Part shown: piece by piece, positions 53,591 through 61,571 of the stretch | Layout of the letters: every line of letters starts with the position of its first letter | Position numbering within the stretch: the first letter of the stretch is position 1 | Source: Aquabacterium sp. | Lineage (GTDB): Bacteria; Pseudomonadota; Gammaproteobacteria; Burkholderiales; Burkholderiaceae_C | Length of the DNA: 64,000 bases | Direction: 5' to 3' | Assembly (NCBI GenBank): GCA_030654395.1 | Contig: JAURXM010000132.1 | Coordinates: 434,001-498,000 of the forward strand | Position numbers and translations under genes: made by a program | The notes under the pieces: model-generated | The model's input: the letters and a program-made list of their open reading frames with translations, nothing else | Databases searched by the model: none | Told to the model about the DNA's origin: nothing

Positions 53591-54691
53591 ATGACACATG
53601 TCTATCGCCGCTTGGCGTGTTGTTTTTTGTTGTTGCTGACTAGTTGGTCCGCCATGGCGCAGGTGGACTCCAAGATCGGGGTTTACTACTTCCCGGGTTG
53701 GCGCAATGACGCGCCACTTGCGGAAACCGACAGGCCGTGGGAGCGCATTCAACGGTTCAAGGAGCGCGAACCACTGCTGGGCTGGTATGACGAAGGCAGC
53801 GATGAGGTCATGCGCCAGCACATTGACTGGATGGCCGAGTACGGCTTGCAGTACGTGGTTTTTGATTGGTATTGGGAGGACGACAACCGCGTCTACCTAG
53901 ACCATGCCTTGTCTGCGTATTTCAAAGCACCCAATCGCGCCAAGTTGCCGTTTTCTATTCTCTGGGCTAACCACGGCAAATCCCCAGCTAATTTGGCCAA
54001 TTGGGACCGGATGGTGGATTTTTGGGTGAAGTTTTATACGCCACGCCCAGAGATGTTGCGTGTGGACGGCAAGCCTGTTGTCTTTATTTTCTTAAGTCGG
54101 GGGCTTGAGGCTCAGGCCCAGAAATTTGGTTCGTCTGCAGCCGAATTATTGGCACGGGCTCAGGTCAAAGCCAAAGCCGCCGGTTTGCCAGGGTTTTATT
54201 TTGTCGCAGGCGCGGCGGGTGAAGAGACTGCGGTGATCAAGGAGGCGCCCCGTACCGGGTACAGCGCCGTGACGATGTACAACCTGCACCGTCCGCCTTT
54301 TATACCGAAGTTGTCCCACTCCTATACTGAACTGGATGAGGCCTATCGTGCGCATTGGCGTGCGTATGAAACGACCAGTCCCGTGCCTGTGTTCTTTCCT
54401 ATGACGTCGGGTTGGGACAAACGGCCTTGGGGCGGCACGCATGAAGACAGCAAGCATGACCAAAGCCTTGCGCTCGCCTCTGAGTTTGCGCTGCATTTGG
54501 CCGCAGGCAAAACGGCCATGGAGAGTGGCAAGCTCAGGCCCGGTCAAACAACACGCTGGGGCATGATTTGCTGCTGGAATGAGTTTGGCGAGGGGTCTTA
54601 CATCGAGCCTACCCGTGCCTTGGGTAAGGTGATGGTTGAGCAGGTGCGTCGTGTCTTCGGTCAAGGCAAGCTAACGACCACCAAGGACTGA
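53591..54691 (+). CDS. Secreted WbsX/GH99-like protein
   Basis: A 366-residue protein with a signal peptide (residues 1-24, ending AMAQ) and a (beta/alpha)8-type domain resembling the WbsX/glycosyltransferase-associated GH99-like family: GVYYFPGWRND, VVFDWYWEDDN, RVDGKPVVFIF and the C-terminal CCWNEFGEGSYIEPT. GH99 enzymes are endo-acting mannanases; WbsX-like members occur in O-antigen and EPS loci. As it is exported, trimming of the polymer is a reasonable guess. AAGGA sits 8 bases before the ATG. An in-frame TTG at 53573 is less likely. Confidence 0.82.
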   Translation: MTHVYRRLACCFLLLLTSWSAMAQVDSKIGVYYFPGWRNDAPLAETDRPWERIQRFKEREPLLGWYDEGSDEVMRQHIDWMAEYGLQYVVFDWYWEDDNRVYLDHALSAYFKAPNRAKLPFSILWANHGKSPANLANWDRMVDFWVKFYTPRPEMLRVDGKPVVFIFLSRGLEAQAQKFGSSAAELLARAQVKAKAAGLPGFYFVAGAAGEETAVIKEAPRTGYSAVTMYNLHRPPFIPKLSHSYTELDEAYRAHWRAYETTSPVPVFFPMTSGWDKRPWGGTHEDSKHDQSLALASEFALHLAAGKTAMESGKLRPGQTTRWGMICCWNEFGEGSYIEPTRALGKVMVEQVRRVFGQGKLTTTKD

Positions 54692-54695
54692 GCCA

Positions 54696-56090
54696 ATGGC
54701 TGCAAACAATATGCGGGCGTGGACTCATCTTGATACAGGACGTTCGCCCGGGGCGTCTATGGCAGTCATGAATCAGCTTCTGGGCTGGTGTTTCGTGCTG
54801 TTGTGCATGCTGATGTTCTCCTTGGTGGCCTTTCCAAGTTATGGCGAATTGAAGTTTGGTGGCATGCCCAATTTGGCTCCTTCTCGCCTATTGCGCATGC
54901 TGATGTTGGTCCTAATGGGTTTGATCATGTTGATCAAACCGTTTCGCTTGAGCTTGACCAGTCAAACAGAGCCTTGGGCCAAAGCAACGTATTACGTTGT
55001 TGTTGCCTTTTGGTTATGGAACTTGCCGCTGGCTTTGTTTAATTCATTTTCTTTGGGGCATACCTACGGGCAGCTTAAAAACGAGACTATCCCTGTTTGG
55101 TTGTCTTTCTGGTTGAGTGTGGCGCTGATCAAGCGACCGCAGCAAGTAGTTTGGCTGGTGCGCGCCTTGGCCTTGGCCACGGTGGTGGTGGTGGCTGTTG
55201 TTGCGGTTGAGGTCGTACTTAAACGCAATATTTTTGATGGCCTGATGCAAGTCGAGAATTTTTCAACAGAGCTGGCTTTTCTGGATCAATCCCGGGATGG
55301 CAACTACCGTGCGAAGGCCACTTTTCAGCATCCGTTGAGTTTGGCCCATTTTTTGGTGTCGTTCGGCTTGCTGTTTGTCAGCCGGGGCTTGTTTCATGCC
55401 CAACCTTTTAAAGGCGGGGTGCTATGGTGGGGCTTAGGTCTGGTGTCGTTGGTTTGCGTGTATTTCACGAACACACGCTCTGGGTTAGCTGTTGGCGCGG
55501 TTTTTTTGATGGTGTTGTTGAGCGTGCGGTTTTTGGTTTGGTTGCGCAGTGTGCGTAGCCGGTTGATGGCCACGGTGTTGGCGCTGCAATTGATGTGGCT
55601 GCCATTTATCGTGGCGGCAGGACTCTATCTGGCTGCAGACTTGTTGGCTGGCCGCACGATTGAGGAGCGATCAAGCACATCGAGTCGCGTGATCTCTTTG
55701 TTTAATGGGTTGGATGGCGTCGCCCAAAGTCCCTTGATCGGCCACGGTATCGGCTTGGGCGCGAAAATGGGGGGCATCGGAGTGCAATACTCCGTTGACA
55801 ATCTATTCTTGCTTGAGGCGTTGAACAATGGTATTCCGGCAGCGTTGTTGCTACTGGGTTGTTTGGGGTTGGCGGCGTGGCGCCTTTTGCCTCGCTGGCA
55901 AGAGTTGGAATCCGGTGAAAATATTGGATTGCGGATGGGGCTTGTTTTGGTTTTTGCGACATCTATCGCCATGTTTGTGCTCTATGCACTGACGGATATT
56001 TTCGAACCCTGCTTCATGTTGATTGGTGCTTCTTTGTGCTTGCCTGGGCGCTATGGCAACAGCCTTGCACATATTGGGCGACGTTCATGA
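54696..56090 (+). CDS. O-antigen ligase/Wzy-like membrane protein, second copy
   Basis: A 464-residue membrane protein with about 11-12 helices. The periplasmic loop includes FLDQSRDGNYRAKATFQHPL and SRSGLAVG-like NTRSGLAVG, and VQYSVDNLFLLEALNNGIP lies before the last helices, all typical of the Wzy_C family. It is not closely similar to the AT-rich protein at 36771-38165, so the locus has two distinct polymerase/ligase candidates. It overlaps the next glycosyltransferase by ATGA. Confidence 0.82.
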   Translation: MAANNMRAWTHLDTGRSPGASMAVMNQLLGWCFVLLCMLMFSLVAFPSYGELKFGGMPNLAPSRLLRMLMLVLMGLIMLIKPFRLSLTSQTEPWAKATYYVVVAFWLWNLPLALFNSFSLGHTYGQLKNETIPVWLSFWLSVALIKRPQQVVWLVRALALATVVVVAVVAVEVVLKRNIFDGLMQVENFSTELAFLDQSRDGNYRAKATFQHPLSLAHFLVSFGLLFVSRGLFHAQPFKGGVLWWGLGLVSLVCVYFTNTRSGLAVGAVFLMVLLSVRFLVWLRSVRSRLMATVLALQLMWLPFIVAAGLYLAADLLAGRTIEERSSTSSRVISLFNGLDGVAQSPLIGHGIGLGAKMGGIGVQYSVDNLFLLEALNNGIPAALLLLGCLGLAAWRLLPRWQELESGENIGLRMGLVLVFATSIAMFVLYALTDIFEPCFMLIGASLCLPGRYGNSLAHIGRRS

Positions 56091-57226
56091 CGGTAAACCG
56101 TTTGCGGGTTGGTGTTGATTTTCATGAGTGGGACGGTATTTTTCAAGGCTCACGCAATCATGTTCTTGGTATATACAGGGCAGCTATTTATTTAGCGCCC
56201 GATGTGGATTTTGTTTTTTTCTTAGAGTCGGTTGATTCATTGCGGTCGGCTCATGCGGAGTTTCGTCAATCCAATGTGCGTTTGGTAGTTATGCCTAGGC
56301 GGAACGGGTTAATTCGTCTTGGGCTGCAGTTGCCTTGGTTGCGCTGGCGGCATCGCTTGGATATCCTGCATACGCAATATAGAGTGCCCTTTATTCATGG
56401 TGGTGCAACGGCTTGCACAATCCACGATGTTTTGTTTGAAACGCACCCTCAATTTTTCCCAACTGGTTTTGTGCGTGAAGCAAAGATAACTTTTCGCATG
56501 GCAGTGCGCAAGTCAGACGTGTTGTTTACGGTGAGTCAGTACTCCAAGCGCGAGATTTGCCGAATATATGGCGCATCAGAGGCGAATACCCGCGTCACTT
56601 ATAACGGGGTTGACCGTACACGCTTTTACCCCGGGGCACAGGGTGCGGATAAGGTGAAGGCGCTGGGCCTGACCCCGGGGCACTATGCCTTGGTCGTGGG
56701 GCGACTTGAGCCTCGCAAGAACCATTTGACACTGATGAAAGCCTGGGCGCAGCTGGGGGCATCTGCTCCGCAATTGGTGATCGTAGGTCAAGAGGATCCC
56801 AGTTTCCCTGAGGTTCGTGAGGCCATCGATGCCATGGCCGAGGCAAACAAGGTGCTGCTGCTCAATCAACTGGGCGATGACCTTCTGCCTGATGTGATGC
56901 GCCATGCCTCGCTGTTTGTGTACCCTGCTTTTGCTGAGGGTTTTGGTATGCCGGTTGCCGAGGCAATGGCCAGCGGGGTGCCCGTGGTGACGTCGAATAC
57001 GACTTCTCTGCCAGAAGTGGCTGGGGGTGGCGCTGTGTTGTTCGACCCTGAAAGCGACAGTGATTTGCTTCGTGCTTTGCGAGAGACGCTGAGCTTGTCT
57101 GCGACATCTCGCCAAGCATTGATTGATCGCGCACTGGAGCAGGTTCGACGCTTTGATTGGACGCTGTCCGCAGGGGTGTTGCTTGATGGTCTGCGTACCG
57201 CGGCTGGTGCATCACTCAAGCATTAG
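56087..57226 (+). CDS. Glycosyltransferase family 4 (GT-B)
   Basis: A 379-residue GT4 enzyme. The start MTVNRLRVGVDFHEWDGI is set by the ATGA overlap with the upstream gene. Typical motifs are FTVSQYSKREICRIYG, VTYNGVDRTRFYPGA, VVGRLEPRKNHLTLMKAW and the sugar-nucleotide site FAEGFGMPVAEAMASGVPVV. This pattern suits mannosyl- or glucosyltransferases, without proof. Its stop codon overlaps the stop of the convergent acyltransferase gene (TTAG). Confidence 0.88.
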   Translation: MTVNRLRVGVDFHEWDGIFQGSRNHVLGIYRAAIYLAPDVDFVFFLESVDSLRSAHAEFRQSNVRLVVMPRRNGLIRLGLQLPWLRWRHRLDILHTQYRVPFIHGGATACTIHDVLFETHPQFFPTGFVREAKITFRMAVRKSDVLFTVSQYSKREICRIYGASEANTRVTYNGVDRTRFYPGAQGADKVKALGLTPGHYALVVGRLEPRKNHLTLMKAWAQLGASAPQLVIVGQEDPSFPEVREAIDAMAEANKVLLLNQLGDDLLPDVMRHASLFVYPAFAEGFGMPVAEAMASGVPVVTSNTTSLPEVAGGGAVLFDPESDSDLLRALRETLSLSATSRQALIDRALEQVRRFDWTLSAGVLLDGLRTAAGASLKH

Positions 57227-58392
57227 CGGATGTTGCTCATGCGGGCGCGCACCCAAGTAGTTGCGGCTTGGGTCCGATTCATAGCCGGTTGTTCGATGAG
57301 CCGAAAGGCGCCATAACAAATGAGAATCAGCAAGGGCACCACACTGATGATCACGGTCCAGTGTGAAACTGGCGTCATGCCTCGTGCCTTGTCTGGGCCA
57401 ATGACGAAGGTAAACACCACAAACAGCACGATGCCATGTAGCAGATAGATGCTGTATGCCATCTCGCCGAGGGTGCGTGAAATGGGTGAGCTGAGTGCGC
57501 CAAACAAACTGTTGCCAGCCGCTATCAGTGAAAAAGCCAAGGACAGCAGAAGCAATGGCAGGACGGCGTATGAACTGGGAAAAACCAACACGGTTATGGC
57601 AAGTACGGCCAGAATCACGAGTGATGCTGTTGACCCATGTGCGAAGGTACGAAAGACTGGCCACCTGACTGCAAATGCCGCAATGATCCCGCCCAAGAAG
57701 GGCAGTAGATATGCGCCTTGTGGTTGCCAGATGGGCACGGTTGAGAGGCTGAATACAGCCAGTATCAGATACTTTTTTGGCGGATTGATGCCGATCAGTA
57801 GCGCGAAAAAAGGCAATGAGAAATAGAAGAGCCATTCATATGGCAAAGACCATGTGACTTGCGCAATGATGATGGCTGTGTGATCAATGCCATTGAGATT
57901 TGGCGCCCCCATGAAGCTGAGCCATCGGAGTGAAGCTTTGAGTAATTTCAAGCCAGGTTCATTGAGTGTGCCGTGTGACATGATCGCGACGACACCAAAC
58001 ACCAATACCATGGCAAACAAGTAAAGAGGGTATAGACGGAGAAGCCTAGATATGAAAAGCTTAGCCCAATCAAGGGGTTTTGTTTTGGCGCTAAGCAGTT
58101 TGGAGAAAAACAAGAATGAGGTGATCATGAAGAACAGCGCCACGCTGGTTTCCCCAAAATGCGTATACAAGTTGGATGGCGGTGTTTCCCATCGGTCGGT
58201 ATGAATATAAAAATACCAAATACTGGCGTGATGGAGGAAAACAAAAAACGCCAAATACCCACGTAACCCATCGATGGCCACGAACCGACCTTGTAGGGGG
58301 GGTGGTTCAAAACGGAGGGATAAAAGGTAGGCCGTGAATATGGCCGCCAACACAGCAATAACCGCAGGAGCGGGGCTCAAAGGATCCATCAT
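57223..58392 (-). CDS. Acyltransferase family 3 membrane protein
   Basis: A 389-residue multi-spanning O-acyltransferase: FVAIDGLRGYLAFFVFLHHASIWYF with the family Arg and His, SVALFFMITSFLFFSKL and late REMAYSIYLLHG-like LGEMAYSIYLLHGIV. It is the third protein of this family in the locus, so heavy or varied O-acylation of the glycan is likely. It is 26 bp downstream of the DUF1972 glycosyltransferase. Confidence 0.85.
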   Translation of the reverse strand: MMDPLSPAPAVIAVLAAIFTAYLLSLRFEPPPLQGRFVAIDGLRGYLAFFVFLHHASIWYFYIHTDRWETPPSNLYTHFGETSVALFFMITSFLFFSKLLSAKTKPLDWAKLFISRLLRLYPLYLFAMVLVFGVVAIMSHGTLNEPGLKLLKASLRWLSFMGAPNLNGIDHTAIIIAQVTWSLPYEWLFYFSLPFFALLIGINPPKKYLILAVFSLSTVPIWQPQGAYLLPFLGGIIAAFAVRWPVFRTFAHGSTASLVILAVLAITVLVFPSSYAVLPLLLLSLAFSLIAAGNSLFGALSSPISRTLGEMAYSIYLLHGIVLFVVFTFVIGPDKARGMTPVSHWTVIISVVPLLILICYGAFRLIEQPAMNRTQAATTWVRARMSNIR

Positions 58393-58418
58393 GACTCTTG
58401 CCGATCAATGACGCAAGG

Positions 58419-59609
58419 TCACAGTTGTTTGGTCTTGACGGAAGCTTTGTGTGAAGGGGGGATCAACCCGGCTGCTGCGGTGTCGCAAAAGCTTTGAACA
58501 AAGGTGTCGCGAGATGGATTGATTCGACTGAGTAGCTCTTCGTACTGACTCAGCACAATGGGCCAAGTCAACGCTTGCTGGAAGCGTGCTCGACTGGCAT
58601 CTCTCATGCTCTTGAGCAACGCAGGTTGTGACAGCAATTTGTCAAACCAGTCAGACAGCGCACTGACCGACTCAAAATAGCCCGCGCTGTCGCCAGCTAC
58701 CCATTTGTTAAACCGGTTGCTGTGTGCCAAGACGGCGTTGCCTGCTCCCATGGCTTCCACCAGAGAAGGGTTGGTCCCGCCAACTTGATGTCCATGCACG
58801 TACGCTACGCTGTGAAAGCGCAGTGCCTGCACTGTGTCTTGATCGTAAATGGGCCCCAAGAAGCAGACCTCATCACTGGCGGCATCCAGTACGGATTTTT
58901 GATATTTATCGTGGGCGCTGTATTTGCCTAAAACGGCGAGTTTGTATCCCCGGCGTTTGGCAGAAAAAGCTGTGACGATTTCCAGCAGCGAATTTTCAGG
59001 CTCGGGCCTGGCAATGGCTGTGAGATAACGCCCTGGAACCAGCCCTAAGGCTTCAACCGGTGCTGTAGGTGAATCCTCAACGGCGACAGCACCATAGGGG
59101 ATCATGGTGATTTTTTTGTCACTGACCCGCGTTTTCAGGTGGGTCTTGATGGCGGGGTGATCGGCAACAAGGTGGTTGCCTACCCAGCAACCTATCCAGT
59201 CATTCATCCAGAACCAAGCCTTGGCAGGCTTGCTCCATTTGGCACGAGTCCACTCAATACCATCCATGTTGATGATGTTGGGGATGCCCTTGAGACGCAG
59301 TACCGTATCAAAAATGGCTGTGTTGTAGCCCAATGTCAGGCACAGATCTTTGGTTTTGGCTGCATCCCAGATGGACAACCAGTCAAACAAAATGGTGGAG
59401 GCTGCGCCATCGCCAGCGACAGAAATTCGAACACGCTCGATGCCGTTCCACTTGTCGTGAACCACGGGCGCAGAGCCGGTTTCTTGGCAGTAAACGATCA
59501 CACGCCAGCCCTGATCACGTAGATACAAGGCCAAGTTTTCCGCGAAAGTCTCAAACCCGCCGTGAGCTGCCGGGATGCCTCTGGTCCCCAAGATGCGAAG
59601 AGTTTTCAT
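58419..59609 (-). CDS. DUF1972 glycosyltransferase (rhamnosyltransferase-like)
   Basis: A 396-residue GT-B enzyme with an N-terminal DUF1972 region (MKTLRILGTRGIPAAHGGFE, FAENLALYL), NMDGIEWTRAKWSKPAKAW and the C-terminal GGTNPSLVEAMGAGNAVLA. Relatives include rhamnosyltransferases such as Cps2T/WchF. The ATG at 59609 gives the family N-terminus; the frame is open 33 codons further upstream. The 146-bp gap to epsD has an AT-rich stretch but no firm promoter call. Confidence 0.87.
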   Translation of the reverse strand: MKTLRILGTRGIPAAHGGFETFAENLALYLRDQGWRVIVYCQETGSAPVVHDKWNGIERVRISVAGDGAASTILFDWLSIWDAAKTKDLCLTLGYNTAIFDTVLRLKGIPNIINMDGIEWTRAKWSKPAKAWFWMNDWIGCWVGNHLVADHPAIKTHLKTRVSDKKITMIPYGAVAVEDSPTAPVEALGLVPGRYLTAIARPEPENSLLEIVTAFSAKRRGYKLAVLGKYSAHDKYQKSVLDAASDEVCFLGPIYDQDTVQALRFHSVAYVHGHQVGGTNPSLVEAMGAGNAVLAHSNRFNKWVAGDSAGYFESVSALSDWFDKLLSQPALLKSMRDASRARFQQALTWPIVLSQYEELLSRINPSRDTFVQSFCDTAAAGLIPPSHKASVKTKQL

Positions 59610-59755
59610 AAAGCGGCGTGCGGGAGCTTGTGTTTGTTGTCTTTCCGGGATCCGTTGCACCTGACTGTAGGGACTTTCAAAAGCCCTGTGGTCGGGTGCT
59701 GGGTTCAATCGGCTGACGTTGATGATTTATAGTTAATATTCAACGACAAGTGGAT

Positions 59756-60769
59756 TTATTTCAATCCAGATAGTCCCTTATTCAGCGCGGCGGCGTCGAT
59801 ACCGCTGCTGGCTGCTGGGGCCTGTTCTGTTGCTGTTGAGGCCGCAGGGGCTGGTGCAGGTGCAGCACTGGATGCTGCCGCGACACCTGATGCGGCTTTC
59901 TCAGCGAATTTGCCGATGTATTCGATCTTGGCGCCTGTGCGCAGTGCCTTGATTTCCTTTTGTGCGAATTCGCGTCGGCGCTCAACGGTCAGATACTGCT
60001 CGATGGCTGGCTTGGCCTGTTCGAAGGTCACAGGTTGGCTCTTGCTGGCGACAACCAAGACCGCTTTAAAGCCGTCCTTTGCTGTCACGTAGAGTGCTTC
60101 GCCGTCGCCCACTTTACTCAATGGTTCGAGCAGAGCCATTGGCAGGCCTTCTGCGGCTTGTGTAGATTGGTTTGCGTTGAACTTGATGCCACTTGCTTTC
60201 AAAATTTCAACAAATTCGTTTGGTGACTTGGTGGTTTTGAGTTTGGCCATCAATGGCGCACTTTGCTCTGGTGTGGCAGGCACAGTGAACTCTTGTAGGG
60301 CATAAACCTTGCGTTCTGAGAACAGGGCAGGTTTGGAGTCAAAGTACTTGCGCACTTCGTCTGTGGCAGGGGTGCCAGCACCGGCCGCCGCAGCCTTTTC
60401 AAGGTAGGTGCGTGCCAAGATGTTACGGCGTGTGGCGTCGAGCAGTTGCACGACTTGGGGGTCGCGGTCGAGTTTTTGCTCTTCGGCTTTGGCCACGGCC
60501 AGCTGTTGGTCGATCAGGCCTTCAAGGGCTTGGCGACCAGCTTCTTCAGCCTGTTCTGGCTTGAGGCCTTGTTGGCGCTCAAGTAATTGGTTGATCTGGT
60601 GAACGGTGATTTCGTCGCCATTGACGCGGGCAGCCGCTTGGGTGGCTTTGGCGTCCGGTTTGGACTTGTCACCGCAGCCGGCAGCCAAAGAGGCTGCGAC
60701 GACGACGGGCAACAGCACCAACAGGCGGACGGAGCGTTGACGGGCAATGGCTTGTAGGCGAGTTTGCAT
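59756..60769 (-). CDS. epsD: EpsD-family peptidyl-prolyl isomerase lipoprotein
   Basis: A 337-residue periplasmic lipoprotein: signal peptide with lipobox LAAGC, then a SurA/PpiD-like chaperone region (VNGDEITVHQINQLLERQQG, LIDQQLAVAKAEEQ) and a parvulin-like part. It ends in an Ala/Pro-rich tail. EpsD is a conserved partner in XrtB exopolysaccharide loci. Here it lies 9 kb from xrtB. The start MQTRLQAIARQ at 60769 is preferred over one 54 bp upstream. Confidence 0.87.
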   Translation of the reverse strand: MQTRLQAIARQRSVRLLVLLPVVVAASLAAGCGDKSKPDAKATQAAARVNGDEITVHQINQLLERQQGLKPEQAEEAGRQALEGLIDQQLAVAKAEEQKLDRDPQVVQLLDATRRNILARTYLEKAAAAGAGTPATDEVRKYFDSKPALFSERKVYALQEFTVPATPEQSAPLMAKLKTTKSPNEFVEILKASGIKFNANQSTQAAEGLPMALLEPLSKVGDGEALYVTAKDGFKAVLVVASKSQPVTFEQAKPAIEQYLTVERRREFAQKEIKALRTGAKIEYIGKFAEKAASGVAAASSAAPAPAPAASTATEQAPAASSGIDAAALNKGLSGLK

Positions 60770-60848
60770 GATCGTGCTAATAGGTTGGGTCAGTTGGTGA
60801 TGCTCAGGCCAGTACTTCGGCACTTATGCATGATCTTGTAGCGGCACT

Positions 60849-61571
60849 TTAAGTTCCCGGGGGTTTCCGAGGGGGTGCGCGATTAAGTGTACGCCGCGAA
60901 GTTGCCTGTCTAGCAAGACAGATCAGCTGTGCGCTGGCCGCGACAATCAAGTACAGCGTGGTAGCTGAGACATATCCCGTTAAATGCCCCCAAGTGGCTA
61001 CGGCAATATCTGACCCATTTGGATGAGTTATGGTGTGAGACCACGGGTTTTCCATGATTATTTTGATCAATAGGCCAACGGCGAGTACCCAAGCAATTGG
61101 TTTCAAATATGTGGACTGGGTATCGACGATCTGTTGCATGGCCATCACAGCGACACCGCCGTGCAGCACGCCGGATAGGCCGATGTAGCTTTGCAATGGG
61201 GGCGCTTGGATGACCATGCCCAGTTGTGTCAAGGGCCAGACCAAGCACCAAATGGCGGCAGAGAGGGCGGATACACGACAGAGCATGCCCATCATGGCGA
61301 TCAGGCCAAGTGCGATCAGGTTGTGGGTCAGGTGCAGCTGGCTACCGTGTAGCCACGCCGATGTCCACCAGACCCATGCAGACTGATGAAGGCCCATGTC
61401 AGGATGCATCACCAGTGTTTGCGCGAGCGGGTGCCAAGTCGTGACTGGTTGCGTGAGCGAGACCGGGGCCAGCCACCAAGCGGGCACAGCGAGTGTCAAG
61501 CACAAGGCCAACCAAAGCCAAGTCCCGGTGTGGGTGCGGGCGCTCAATGCGGAGGGAATGTGGCGGCCCAT
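60849..61571 (-). CDS. rrtA: Rhombosortase-like intramembrane serine protease
   Basis: A 240-residue rhomboid-type membrane protease. The catalytic Ser133 is in YIGLSGVLHGG and the catalytic His196 in ATWGHLTGY; HLTHNLIALG (residues 80-89) matches the conserved His/Asn segment of the second helix. The GLSGVLHG form is typical of rhombosortases, which process GlyGly-CTERM proteins. No GlyGly-CTERM protein is encoded in the window. The start overlaps the end of glnE by 28 bp, suggesting translational coupling; the gene is 79 bp upstream of epsD. Confidence 0.85.
   Translation of the reverse strand: MGRHIPSALSARTHTGTWLWLALCLTLAVPAWWLAPVSLTQPVTTWHPLAQTLVMHPDMGLHQSAWVWWTSAWLHGSQLHLTHNLIALGLIAMMGMLCRVSALSAAIWCLVWPLTQLGMVIQAPPLQSYIGLSGVLHGGVAVMAMQQIVDTQSTYLKPIAWVLAVGLLIKIIMENPWSHTITHPNGSDIAVATWGHLTGYVSATTLYLIVAASAQLICLARQATSRRTLNRAPPRKPPGT

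Noticed and set aside
59610..59755. Promoter in the AT-rich gap between epsD and the DUF1972 gene
   Set aside because: A TATAAA-like element is present on the minus strand, but no minus-35 box at 16-18 bp could be found.
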